Shown here: piece after piece, positions 30,512-40,532 of the stretch
Layout of the letters: each line of letters opens with the position of its first letter
Numbering within the stretch: position 1 is the first letter of the stretch
Assembly: GCA_905221605.1 (NCBI GenBank)
Contig: CAJNDS010002599.1
Span: 1-64,000, forward strand
Length of the DNA: 64,000 nucleotides
Direction of reading: 5' to 3'
Origin: Symbiodinium natans
Taxonomy: Eukaryota; Sar; Dinophyceae; Suessiales; Symbiodiniaceae
Notes under the pieces: generated by a model
The model's database searches: none
The model's input: only the letters and a program-made list of their open reading frames with translations
What the model was told of the DNA's origin: nothing
Program-made: the position numbers and the translations under genes

Positions 30512-31934
30512 GTTTAGGGTTTAGGGTTTAGGGTTTAGGGTTTAGGGTTTAGGGTTTAGGGTTTAGGGCATGAAAATCCTAAGAGCGCCCAGAAAGGCCC
30601 TAGGTTTAGCCCGAAATCCTAAGAACCCCAAATCATGTCCCTGTTAAGAACCCCCAAGAAGTTCCCATTAGGCTAAACCCCGAAGCTTGAGAAGCCCCGC
30701 CCTCCCAGACAGGTCCCAGTCAAGAACTCAACCGCTAGCCCTCAACCCTCAACCTCACCCCAAAAACCCTAAACCCTAAACACTAAACTCTAAACCCTAA
30801 ACCCTAAACCCCCCAAGAAGTCCTTCCTCAAAGAGGCCCCATTAAGCTCGCGAGGTTTGGGGCTCCCGCCCTCTCCCCGCCCGGATTTGCACGGGCACGA
30901 GCCATGTCGGTTTAGGCGGATCGGTTGCGCCTCGGCTTGGGGTTGACGGGTTGAGGTTTAGGGTTTAGGGTTTACGGTTTAGGGTTTAGGGTTTGGGGTT
31001 TGGGGTTTAGGGTTTAGGGATTGCGTGAAGGAATCACAAGGCACCCTTGTCGACCCCTATAGCCCTATAGAAGCCTCGAAGGGACTATGTAGGGTACCGA
31101 ACTCCCCAATAGTTGCTGCGAGTCACGGTTGGAATAGCTCCTGGAGCTCTGCGAGTTTAGGGTTTGGGGTTTAGGGATTAGGGTACCCCAAACCCTGACC
31201 GCAAGCCCTAAACCCGAAACGCTCAGCCCTTCTCCTTCCACCAGGCTGCTATATAGGCCTAGGCTTTTGCAGGGACTTCCAGCGGTATACGAGGCTTCTC
31301 AAACAAAGAAGCCCTAGACTTAAACCCCAAACCCTATCAACCCTCAACCCTCAACCCTAAACCCTCAACCCAACCCTCAACCCTCAACTCTAAACCCTAA
31401 CCCCTAAACCCTAAACCCTCATAATTATCAACCCCAAGCCCTTCGAACCCCTCCTAAGCACAAGGAGATGGACGCCATCGCGCAGCTTTGATTTCGGCGC
31501 CGGGCACGTCTGATAGCCGGCGCGGGGAGTGAAAGGGCGCGCGGGTTTAGGGTTTAGGGTTTAGGGTTTAGGGTTTAGGGAATTCGGGGGTTTAACCTCG
31601 GAGAGTAGGTGCTTCACGTAATCCCCCAAAGAATAAGGTACCTCACTCCAAAATTCCCTCCGAACCTAAACCCTCAACCCCCCCAGGGCCCTGGCTTTTC
31701 ATGCCAAAGATCCCGAAGCCCCCAAAACCCCACAGCCCCAAAACACCCTGACACCCTGCACTCCGCAATCCATGGTTGCTTGAAGGTTCATGGTACTTCG
31801 TAACCAATTATGACTGTACTAATAACTGTACTTATCAGCCCCTTAAGCGCCCTAATAGAGTTCTAATTTGGGTTTTAAGTACAGTTATAATTGGTTAACT
31901 AAGTACCATGAACCTCCAAGTGCTGCTTAGGAAG
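30512..31934 (+). other. Intron with arrays, a weak island and family B
   Basis: G-type array (30512-30568), unique and C-type runs, a possible island near 30863-30908 (LPARICTGTSH), G-type (30950-31020), unique sequence, C-type with CCCTCAA variants (31315-31440), G-type (31540-31580), and family B copy 4 (31779-31922) just before the next exon. Confidence 0.55.
31779..31922. mobile_element. Family B palindromic element, copy 4
   Basis: GCTTGAAGGTTCATGGTACT pairs with AGTACCATGAACCTCCAAGT. It ends 12 bases before the 31935 exon, so its right arm lies at the 3' splice site. Confidence 0.85.
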
Positions 31935-32007
31935 ATCATCGACTGGATCCCGCCGAAGTGCTGGTACAACTGCACGGATCCAAGTCCAGTGCCCACAGGC
32001 GGGGCAG
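31935..32007 (+). CDS. S6 end / S1 exon (IIDW, CTDPSPVP)
   Basis: Acceptor TTAGGAAG. The frame starts IIDWIPPKCWYNCTDP and continues SPVPTGGA. I-D-W closes S6, and C-x-x-x-C-x-D-P-x-P-x-P opens S1. Donor GGCAG|GTTTCC in phase 1; the joined codon with 32885 is GGC, giving G-Y-A-R. Confidence 0.85.
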
Positions 32008-32884
32008 GTTTCCCCTAAACTCCAAACCCTAAATCCAACACCCTAAGCCCCAAACCCTAAACCCCAAACCCTAAACCCCAAACCCTAAACTCCAAGCCCT
32101 AACTCCAAAACCCTAAACCCCAAACCCTAAACCCCAAACCCGAAACCCCAAACCCTGAACCCTAAACCCCAAACCCAAAACCCTAACCCAGTGTTTGGGG
32201 TAGGGCCGTTCAAGTGCCGTTTCCGACGAGATCAGAAATGTCGCCGAAGGGACGCACCCCCATCGGCTGCCGCAACTACGGGGGAGGTAGCGGCTCGCGC
32301 CTAAACGGGCGCCAAGCCAACTGAGCATCGCCGCCTGCTTTGCTGTGCCGGCTGGCGGATGACCGGCAGAAAGATCTGGAGTTTGGCAGATGATGCACTT
32401 TGCCCTAAACCCTCCTAAACCCTGAAATGGCGGACCGAAGCCCGAAGCCTTACCTCTGTCACTCTTCGGTGCATAGCAAGCCTTCTTGGGCACCATAGCC
32501 ACAGAGAAAAAGGGTTTAGGGTTTAGGGATTAGGGTTTAGGGTTTAGGGTTCGTTAACCTTTGACATTTTAAGAAGTGTAGCAAGTACGCCCGACGGCTA
32601 GAAAGCCTACGCCCTAGACCCTAAATCATCGGGTGCTTGAGATTTTGCCGGGCTGAAGAGGACCTCTTATTTTTCCAGTATTTTCAGAAAGGGTTTAGGG
32701 TTTAGGGTTTGGGGCTTAGGGTTTAGGGTTTAGGGTTTGGGGTTTAGGGTTTAGGGTTTAGGGCCAGCCTAGCGAAGAGCAGTTAAGTCAGCTTGAGAAA
32801 CCCTAAAGCCTAAACCCTAAACCCTAAGCCCTAAACCCTAAACCCTAAACCCTAAACCCGAAACCCTAAACCCTAAACCAGCAG
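32008..32884 (+). other. Intron with 14-bp higher-order array
   Basis: C-type block (32010-32190) in which CCCCAAA and CCCTAAA units alternate; unique sequence (32190-32510) with overlapping open frames on both strands, none supported; G-type runs (32512-32552, 32690-32763); C-type array (32800-32880). Confidence 0.6.
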
Positions 32885-32949
32885 GCTACGCCAGGGCCTC
32901 GGACGTCTACAACCTGGGCTGCCCCGGCCTCAGCTGGGGCCCGGCCCTA
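32885..32949 (+). CDS. S1 exon, second part (YARASDV)
   Basis: Acceptor CCAGCAG, frame YARASDVYNLGCPGLSWGPA. It completes G-Y-A-R with the 31935 exon. The donor could be CTAGAT|GTAGAC (32953) or an earlier site. G-type array follows (32970-33120). Confidence 0.75.
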
Positions 32950-33239
32950 GATGTAGACTTTAAATGGCTTAGGGTACAGGGTTTATAGGGTTTAGGGTTT
33001 AGGGTTTAGGGTTTAGGGTTTAGGGTTTAGGGTTTAGGGTTTAGGGTTTAGAGTTTAGGGTTTAGGGTTTAGGGTTTAGGGTTTAGGGTTTAGGGTTTAG
33101 TGTTTAGGGTTTAGGGTTTAGCTGGCTGATCTTCGACACACGAGTTCTCATGAGCAACTACCTGAAGGGTAGAGCTTCTTGATGGCCCGCTGGTACCCTT
33201 TTTACTTTGGCCGTTTTGGGCACTGGGTGCCCTTATAGA

Positions 33240-33350
33240 CTTGGCAGCCCAGTGGTTTTGCTTTTCTTTTTTTCAAATCGTTTCCCTTGTAAAAGAACCA
33301 ACCCCCAAAAAGGGTGCCCTTGTTGGAATATGGGTAACTGGGCTACCAAG
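33240..33350. mobile_element. Family A inverted-repeat element, copy 3
   Basis: CTTGGCAGCCCAGTGG at the left and AACTGGGCTACCAAG at the right, with the shared core TTTCCCTTGTAAAAGAACCA and AGGGTGCCCTTGTT. Confidence 0.8.
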
Positions 33351-33470
33351 CAGAGGTAGCGCCAGCCCCCCACAAAAGGGTACCCGCGAGAAGAGCCCCA
33401 GAAGTGGGGAAGCTCCCTAGCATCCCAGGGCCTTGTATTTTGCGACTCTTGGGGGCGTTTAGAGTGATGA

Positions 33471-33579
33471 TTTGGGCTGCTTCCCCCTTGTACTAACCGT
33501 CCTTAAGAATTGGGGATGATAGTACCGCCTACTATAGTCCCTAATAAGGACACTGTTAGTAGAAGGGGAACATCCCAAG
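33471..33579. mobile_element. Family G inverted-repeat element, copy 1
   Basis: TTGGGCTGCTTCCCCCTTGT plus ACTAAC pairs with GTTAGTAGAAGGGGAACATC plus CCAA. Partial copies lie at 38941 and 63670. Confidence 0.75.
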
Positions 33580-33802
33580 TCTAGAGTCATGATCCTTAAA
33601 GCGGTTACTCCAAAACCGAAGTCAACGCCGACTCTCGGCAGGGGGGTACGCAGTCGGGCGCGGGCGCGGGGTGGCACAGAATCACACCCTAAACCGGAAA
33701 AGCCCCTAAACCATAAACCTTGAAGCCTACGCCCCAAACTCCAAACCATCAACCCTCAACCCCAGACCCGAAACCCTGAACCCTAAACCCTAAACCTCTT
33801 AG

Positions 33803-33864
33803 ATGGAGATGGCGACTACTTTGTCTGCGCCGACGGCTACGCGGGTCAGGCCAGGTGTCGGGAT
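33803..33864 (+). CDS. S2 exon (YFVCADGYAG)
   Basis: Acceptor CCTCTTAG, frame GDGDYFVCADGYAGQARC. Alternative donors: CAG|GCCAGG, CCAG|GTGTCGG or GAT|GTCTGT. The first and third leave phase 0, as the next exon requires. C-type before, G-type after. Confidence 0.8.
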
Positions 33865-33997
33865 GTCTGTTGAGAGTGAGGTTTAGGGCTTAGGGTTTAG
33901 GGTTTGGGGTTTGGGGTTTGGGGTTTGGGGTTTGGGGTTTAGGGTTTGGGCAGTTTTCAGGACCCTAAACCCTAGACGTACCCTAAACCCATGGCAG

Positions 33998-34052
33998 GTG
34001 GTGGAGACCTGCCAAATTGACGAGAACTGTGTGGCGATCACGCAGCTGCAGG
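33998..34052 (+). CDS. S3 exon (CQIDENCVAITQL)
   Basis: Acceptor ATGGCAG, frame VVETCQIDENCVAITQLQ, donor CAGG|GTCCTC. Close in sequence and phase to the S3 exon at 54811. The intron before it is only about 133 bp and contains both a G-type and a C-type run. Confidence 0.85.
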
Positions 34053-34218
34053 GTCCTCAGCGCCAAATTCCATGGCCCAGGCCCTAAGCCCTAAAATCCC
34101 AAACCCCAAACCCTAAATCTAAACCCTAAGCCCTAAACCCTAAGCCCCAAGTAGCCCTAAGCCCTAAACCCTAAGCCCTAAACCCTAAACTCTGAACCCT
34201 AGCCCCCACCCCCGACCA

Positions 34219-34252
<34 letters not shown>

Positions 34253-34579
34253 TTGGGTTTCAGGTTTCACATTTTTGGGATGGGGGTGGGTTTAAGGTTA
34301 CTTGATTTTTCAAGGGTGCAGGGTTTAGAGGTTTCAGGGTTTAAGTTTAATTAGGGTGTGTCATGCGCCAAGCACACCCTCCCAACCCAGATTTGGGTGG
34401 GGTTTAGGCTTTTGGCCTAGTTATATTTTTTTTACGGTTTACTAGCCTCATGAACACTGTCCGACCTGGCTGCGCGAAAGAGAAGAAGCCTGCGATAAGG
34501 TGCTGCCTCCCACATTACAGACTGAGCCCAGTAGCTCTATTAGCCCTGAGCCGTGAACCCCCCTGAAGCGCATGGCAAG
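34053..34579 (+). other. Intron with C-type array and poly-C
   Basis: C-type repeat begins at once (34085-34208), followed by a 29-base C homopolymer (34224-34252), degenerate G-type sequence and unique sequence. Confidence 0.55.
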
Positions 34580-34643
34580 GTCGGGCTGTCTGCCGATCGT
34601 TCCCTGCATCATGCCCGATGTTGACACGTGCGTGGCTCCGGCG
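34580..34643 (+). CDS. S4 exon (SGCLPIVPC)
   Basis: After GCAAG the frame reads SGCLPIVPCIMPDVDTCVAP and ends GCG|GTGCTT in phase 0. It aligns along its length with the S4 exon at 55582. Confidence 0.85.
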
Positions 34644-35327
34644 GTGCTTCACGATTTAGGGTCTTTGCTTCTGGAATGTGGCCAGCAGGTGATAGCGAGC
34701 CTGTCCAAGTTCACGCACACAGCTTGAATGTCTCCCGAGCATCTCCCTTCCCCGAAGGTGTTTTGGGGCTTGTCGGGTTCAAGTAGGGATTTAGGGGATT
34801 TAAGGTTTGGGGATTGGGTTGGGTTTAGGGTTGATCAACACACGCATTGTAGGATTTGGGGATAAAGGGGTTTAAAGCTTTGAGGTGTAGGTTTCGGGCT
34901 GCCGGCTTCAGGGCGTCGGGCATATTCCCCCCACAAGCCCTAGCCCTAACCTTTTTCTCATAGTTTGCTTTTACCTTAGGCATCAGATTCCTGGAATACC
35001 CTGGGACCCTGTGTTTTTTTCTCCCGAAAACCGGCTGGAGCCCCAGAAGCCCAAGCTCCTAGGCGCCGCAATCTCTGGCATGGTGAGCCTTGAACACAGC
35101 CCCCAAGCCCTTACAAGCCTTACCGGTAAGTCCCTCTACGAGCAGTTTAGCAGCAGCGGCGTCTTGACTTCTAGGTGCAACCATCATCAGAATCTCTAGG
35201 TAGGTGGAGTCCCTCAACCCTAAACCCTAAACCCTAAACCCGAAACCTTAAACCCTAAACCCTAAACCCTAAACCCTAAACCCTAAACCCAAATGCCGGG
35301 TAAGCCCCAAAGCCGCAGCTCTGCCAG
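34644..35327 (+). other. Intron, mostly unique
   Basis: G-rich decayed repeat (34780-34900), unique sequence (34920-35210) with a short open frame I do not support, C-type array (35215-35292), then CTCTGCCAG. Confidence 0.55.
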
Positions 35328-35399
35328 ATGTTCGACCTCACCGAATGCAACGGCCTTCAGCCCGGGCAGTTCTGCTTCATTGGCTGCCTTGCCCCATAT
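35328..35399 (+). CDS. S5 exon (GLQPGQFCFIGC)
   Basis: Acceptor CTCTGCCAG, frame DLTECNGLQPGQFCFIGCLA then PY. Phase 0 in, matching the S4 exit. If spliced at a GC donor after TAT, it joins 36198 to give P-Y-T-L-I-G. A longer version to GCGTCG|GTCCAG (35423) is also open. Confidence 0.85.
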
Positions 35400-36197
35400 G
35401 CCCGGCCCTCAAGCGACGCGTCGGTCCAGAGATTGTTTAGGGTTTAGGGTTTAGGGTTTAGGGTTTTGAGTTCAGGGTTGAGGCTTTAGGATTTGGTGAT
35501 CTTGGTTTCGGGTTTCGGGTTTCGGGTTTCGGGTTTCGGGTTTCGGGTTTCGGGTTTCGGGTAGGCGGGCGCAGGGTAAGGCACACAAACAGGCAGACCA
35601 AGCGTTACCCAGACCCCTGGAAGGAAAATCTACATGATGGTCCAAAAAGCTTTGTTGGGACCCCTTAAAGGCAGAGCTCCGCAGTATAGGTGCCCTTAAG
35701 CCGAAGCCGCAAACCCTAAATCCTAAACCCCAAACAGGGCTCAAACAGGTTCAAGAGGGTATAGTATGTTCACAAGGGTTTTGGCTGCTAGGTTTAGAGG
35801 GTTTCAGATTCAGTCAGGGTTTTAGGGTGCAAGGTAAGGCCTATGAAGCTCTGAACCCAACACCCCAAACCCCAAAAAGCCAAACCCTAAACCCTAAACC
35901 CTGGCCCTAAAACCTAGACCCTAGACCCTAGACCCTAGACCCTAGACCCTAGACCCTAGACCCTAAACCCTAGACCCTAGACCCTAGACCCTAGACCCTA
36001 GGCCCTAGACCCTATTGTAGTGTCGGGTTTGGGGGTGAGCGCTGTGGTGTGCTCCGGCCCCAGATCCTAAACACCGGTCCTCAGTTTAGGGTTTAGGGTT
36101 TAGGAGGGTTTAGGGTTTAGGGTTAACTTTAGGGTTTCGGAGGGTTTAGAGTTTAGGGTTTAGGGTTTAGGGTTTACGGTTTCCATTGTTTCCTCAG
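35400..36197 (+). other. Intron with GGGTTTC and CCCTAGA arrays
   Basis: G-type run (35436-35475), GGGTTTC variant array (35506-35563), unique sequence, CCCTAGA variant array (35911-36013), an unassigned island (36014-36083) and G-type array (36085-36180). Confidence 0.65.
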
Positions 36198-36268
36198 ACC
36201 CTCATCGGGAGCACCACATTCGCCACGTGCTCGTCCACGAACACAGACCCGAACGCCGTCATCGACTG
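36198..36268 (+). CDS. S6 exon (CSSTNTDPNAVIDW)
   Basis: Acceptor TTTCCTCAG, frame TLIGSTTFATCSSTNTDPNA. Donor CTG|GTCCTG in phase 2, so TG plus the first G of the 36750 exon rebuild the tryptophan of V-I-D-W. A G-type rather than C-type array precedes it. Confidence 0.85.
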
Positions 36269-36749
36269 GTCCTGCCCTGAGCTTTCTCTTGGAGTCAGGA
36301 TTTAGGGCTTGGGGCTTGGGGTTTAGGGTTTAGGGTTTAGGGTTCAGGGTCGACGAAGACCGGAAGCCTTATGCTGCGACAGCCCTCTGCCTTGTAATGC
36401 CAGCCCAAACCAAACCCCCCTAAATCCCCCAAAATTCCCAAATCCCCCAAATCCCAAAGCCCAAAAGAAACCCCAAACCCCAAACCCAAAAGCCAAAACC
36501 CCCAACCCCCAAACCCAAACCCTCAGCCATTCATCGTTGCCACAGTCCTTAAACCCAACGGCCCAGCAAACGAGGACAGCCGTAGTTGCCGAACAGGTAA
36601 CCTTGAAGTCATTATTATTATTATTACTATTATCATTACTATTGTTATTACTATTAAAAATTTTGTTATGACTATTATGATTATTATTATTATTACTTTT
36701 ATTGTTATTATGATTATTGTTATTACTATTGATATAACCCCCAATTGAG
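36269..36749 (+). other. Intron with ATT/ACT microsatellite
   Basis: G-type array (36300-36350), C-rich CCCAAA-like sequence (36410-36520), then an AT-rich ATT/ACT microsatellite (36613-36735) directly before the acceptor in place of the usual C-type array. Confidence 0.65.
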
Positions 36750-36810
36750 GACCGAGCCCGTTTGCGACTGCCCGGGCCCGACCACGCTGCCAGCTGGATA
36801 CGGCCGCACC
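36750..36810 (+). CDS. S1 exon (CDCPGPTTLPAGYGR)
   Basis: Acceptor AATTGAG, frame TEPVCDCPGPTTLPAGYGRT, one-base entry that completes the W codon of the 36198 exon. Donor CACC|GTGCTG is possible, and the frame stays open to 36830. Confidence 0.85.
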
Positions 36811-37624
36811 GTGCTGGGGCCTGAGGATTTTGATTTTGCCCCCGATACCTTGAACCTCAGGGTTTAGGGTTTAAAGGGTCTAGGGTTTAGGGTTTAGGGT
36901 TCAGGGTTCAGGGTTTAGGGTTTAGGGTTAAGTTCAGGTACGACAAGCAGTTACGATGTGCTTTGTTTCTGCTGAGGGCTTATGAAGCTTCAGGCTTCAG
37001 GGGTTGATTTTCCTGTAAAGGGGGCTCGAGGTTGCCCTATGCTTAGAGATACTTGGGAATGACTTTTGAGTTTTGGGTACTTGCATTCCTAAGAAACCTG
37101 AGCTGTGGTTTTCCCGCGCTATTATGCCAGAAGGTACCTAGTCTTCCAAAACAGACTCGTTCACTTATCTGGAATCGGCAAATTTCGAAACGGATCCCAC
37201 TCACATGTCTCGTCCGACAAAGAACCGTCTAGCTGTTGACGCTTCGTGATCTCTTCGGACCCTGAACCCTGAACCCTGAACCCTGACCCTCAACCCTAGA
37301 CCCACCCTATTCCCTTAGGACCCTAAGCCCTCAACCATTAACCCGAAGCCCCAAACCCTAAACCAGCCTATTTATTCCCGCAGGGTGCAGGACCCTACAG
37401 GTCGGTCCCAAACTCCCCAGTGAACGGTTTCCCCGCTAAAGCAGCACGAGGTTGTGCCCCCGAAGCCCCAGCATAAACGGTTTGGGGTTTAGGGTGTAGG
37501 GTTTAGGGTTCCTTTCTGATAGGGTTTAGGGCTTCGGGTTTAGGGTTTAGGGTTTAGGATTTAGGGTTTAGGCCGAAACTCTCAACCCAGGAAGCTTCTC
37601 ATGCCATCTCATTCCTCACGCCAG
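36811..37624 (+). other. Intron with unique core and possible small exon
   Basis: G-type array (36858-36932), unique sequence (36940-37255), C-type runs (37258-37370), a possible small exon after CCCGCAG at 37384 (GAGPYRSVPN; donor CTACAG|GTCGGT), G-type array (37475-37572). Confidence 0.5.
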
Positions 37625-37652
37625 GCAGAACAGCCTCACGAGCTACTCATGC
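37625..37652 (+). CDS. Possible S2 first-half exon (LTSYSC)
   Basis: Acceptor CACGCCAG, frame QNSLTSYSC, donor TGC|GTCGGC in phase 0. It would precede G-Y-V-G-E-A of the exon at 38435. Layout here is the reverse of normal: G-type before, C-type after. Confidence 0.5.
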
Positions 37653-38434
37653 GTCGGCCTTGGCCACGAAATTCTAAACCTTAACCCTGAACCCGAACCT
37701 AAACCCTAGCAGGTGGGACATTGGGATTGCTTTACCAAGAGGATCTTACCTAGGAAGATTTTTTCAGAGGGCTTCAGGGGCTCCCAAACCCCAAACCCCG
37801 ACCCTACAGAGCCTAAACCCCGCGCAGCCGGCGAAGGGCCGTATCTTTCAAACCCTCGAAAACTACTATTTGCTTCAGAACCTAGTCCCTATATTGCCCT
37901 TTTTGGGAAGAATGCTCTTTGTTGTTTTTTGGAGGGGGGGGGGGGTTCTTAAGTACTTCGTAGAAAAATGCTGCAGATAACGGTCGCCCTTCTCCTGCTA
38001 GCATGGTCAAGCTAGGCAGGCCTCCGAAGCACATCTCACCGATCCAACATCGCAATATGGGGGGGGGGCTTCCGATGTAGGGGGTACCTTTTTGCAGTCC
38101 ATACTCTGAGGGGATTCTACCATTTGCTGGGTGTTGTCGGGTCCCCTATTTTCGTAAACCCCCAGATGGCGCGATGAGCACCGACTGTGTAGCGGCGCCT
38201 TCAACCCTAAACGCTGAACTCCCCTTGGAAGCCGCAGATCTGGGTTTCTTAGATGTCAGGGTTTTGGGTTTAGGATTTTTTTTTTTGGGGGGGGGGGGGG
38301 GGATAAACCCAGATTTCTAAAACCTTAATCTTCAGGGTTTTCGGTTTGTTTGGAAAAGGCTATTTTTTTTTCGGGTTTCCGGGTTGCACATGTAGAAACC
38401 CCCAGAAGCTTTCAGCCCCAGCTGCTTCTTCGAG
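37653..38434 (+). other. Intron with poly-G, family C right end
   Basis: Degenerate C-type, unique sequence, a family C right end (GTAAACCCCC near 38155), and a poly-T/poly-G junction (38279-38302) inside a small inverted repeat. No gene supported. Confidence 0.5.
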
Positions 38435-38520
38435 GCCTTGAGGGCTACGTGGGCGAGGCAGTGGCCAACTGCTCCGTGCCCGGGGAAGCTTGCCTGAGCG
38501 ACTTGGCTTGGTCCTATAGG
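38435..38520 (+). CDS. S2/S3 exon (GYVGEAVANC)
   Basis: After TTCGAG, frame LEGYVGEAVANCSVPGEACL then SDLAW. G-Y-x-G-x-A-x-x-x-C-x(5)-C spans the S2/S3 boundary in one exon and shows directly how these segments join elsewhere. Confidence 0.75.
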
Positions 38521-40462
38521 GTTTCGGGTTTCAGGAAGGCTTTCGAGCTTCAGGGGCTTTAGGGGCTTTAGGGGCTTTAGGGAACTTTAGGGGCTTTAAG
38601 GGCTTTCCCGAAGGACCGTTGTGCCTCAACAGTATAGAGCCAACCTTTTTGGGGCCCCAAAGTCGCTGTAGATGCCCAGCCACCTTAAAGGTCAAGGATG
38701 CCCCGAGTACCTCGCATGGCCTTAGCACCCCTAGACGACAATCCCGAAACCCTAATTCTCAACCTCTAAGACCCTCAAGCCCTAAAGAACAAGAACCCCA
38801 AACCCTGAAACCCTGAAGCCTTAAAGCCTCAATCTCAAACCTTAAAACCCCCAAACCCTAAACCCTAAACCCTAAACCCTAAACCCTAAACCCTAAACCC
38901 CAAAAACCCTAATGTCCCAAAATCCCAAAACCCCCAAACTTGGGATGTTCCCCCTTAGACTAACAATCCTTAGTCGGGATTATAGTAGGGGGTACTAGAA
39001 TCCCTCTTAAGGACCCTAAACTTTAAACCATAAACAGTAAACCCTAAACAGTAAACCCTAAACCCTAAACCCTGAACCCTAAACCCTGAACCCTAAACCC
39101 TACAACCTACACCCTACACCCTAAACCCTAAGCCCTACATTCCAACCCCAAACCCCGAGACTTGAGGGAACTTGGGATGAGGTTTGCGGGTCGTAGGGGA
39201 TGCCTGAGGGCTTGGCCATGAGAGCCGTTGGAGCTTTAGGGTTTAGTGTTCAGGGTTTAGGGGTCAGGTTTAGGGTGTAGGGTTTAGGGCTTAGGGCTTA
39301 GGGTTTAGGGGTTAGTCCTTAACCCCTAAACCCTAAACCCTCAACCTCCTTCAAGCCCGATAGCCCGAAAGCCCTAAAGCACTAAAGCCCTAGAACACTC
39401 AAGCCCTAGAACACTCAAGCCCTAGAGTCCTCAACTTTGAGATGCGAAACCCCAAAACCCTACTACCCCAATACCTTCGAAGCGGTGTGTTTAGGGTTTA
39501 GGGTTTAGGGTTTAGGGTTTAGGGTTTAGGGTTTAGGGTTTAGGGTTTAGGGTTTAGGGTTTAGGGTACCCCGAAACCCTAAAGCCCTGAAAGCCCAGAA
39601 AGCCTCAACCGAGGTGAGACCCAGTTCGAAGGGCGAGGATCCTAGACCCTCTCAGCGAAGGGCCGGGCGGGTTGATGTTAGAACCCATGGGTTTGGGGTT
39701 TAGGGTGTAAGGTTTAGGGTTTAGGGTTTCGGGTAAACGGTTCAGGGTGAGGGTGTATGGTTTAGGGTTCGGGTTTTGGGTTTAGGGTTTCGGGTTTAGG
39801 GTTTCGGTTAGGGTTTACAAACCCTAACCCCGCCCCCCCCCCACCCAAACCCACAGGACCTATTCACCTAAACCCTAAGCCCTGAACACTAAAAATTAGA
39901 GGACCCATGCACCTCCCGAACTTGAACAGTTGTTACCCCCAAACCCTGAACCCCTAAACCCCTAAACCTAGAGGACCTATGCACCTCCTGAACTTGAACC
40001 GTTGTTAGAGCCTTGGTGTGTTGACAAAATGCAAGTCTACCCAGACCCCTAGGGGAGGTTTTAGGGTTTAGGGTTTAGGTACAAAAAGTAGAACCCAGAA
40101 AATAGTACCCTACTATTGGGTCATTCCTAGGAACCCTTCAGGGGATTTACTTTTTGATCCTCCCAGGGTCTGGATACGGCACCCATTGAATGCAATCCAA
40201 CATCATGTTCAAACACATGGGGGTCGAGCTAAACTACGTGAGGCTTCTTTCTTGTCTACATTGTAATAGACGCCTGTACGATGTGGGTTTAGGTTTTAGG
40301 GCTTAGGGCCAGTTTAGGGTTGCGGATTTCGGGTTTAGGGTGGGTTGAGGGTTTTGGGTTTGCAGTAGGGGTTAGGGCTGGGGTTTCGGGTTTGGGAAAC
40401 CCTAAACCCTAAACCCTAAGCCCTAAACCCTAAACCCTAAACCCCTACACAAATTCCCTGAG
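38521..40462 (+). other. Long intron with arrays and a direct repeat
   Basis: GGGGCTTTA repeats (38540-38600), unique sequence, C-type (38850-38912), family G fragment (38941-39008), C-type (39015-39140), G-type (39235-39320, perfect 39487-39568), degenerate G-type, a 38-bp imperfect direct repeat (39896 and 39970), unique sequence and C-type (40399-40445). Confidence 0.55.
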
Positions 40463-40532
40463 GTGTATCCAGACCGTCGCCTGCGTGGTGCCGACCATGG
40501 ACCCTTGCGTGGTGGACACGAGCAACCTGGCA
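40463..40532 (+). CDS. S4 exon (VACVVPTMDPCV)
   Basis: After CCCTGAG, frame CIQTVACVVPTMDPCVVDTS and NLAG. It carries C-V-x-P-x-x-D-x-C-V of S4 and the V-x-D-T-S start of S5. Alternative donors lie after GTG (40512) or CTGGCAG. Confidence 0.75.

Larger units (their letters stand above)
32950..33802 (+). other. Intron with G-type array and families A and G
   Basis: Long G-type array (32970-33120), unique sequence, a family A fragment (33182-33210) and a full family A copy (33240-33350), unique sequence, family G (33471-33579), C-type traces (33770-33800). Confidence 0.65.
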
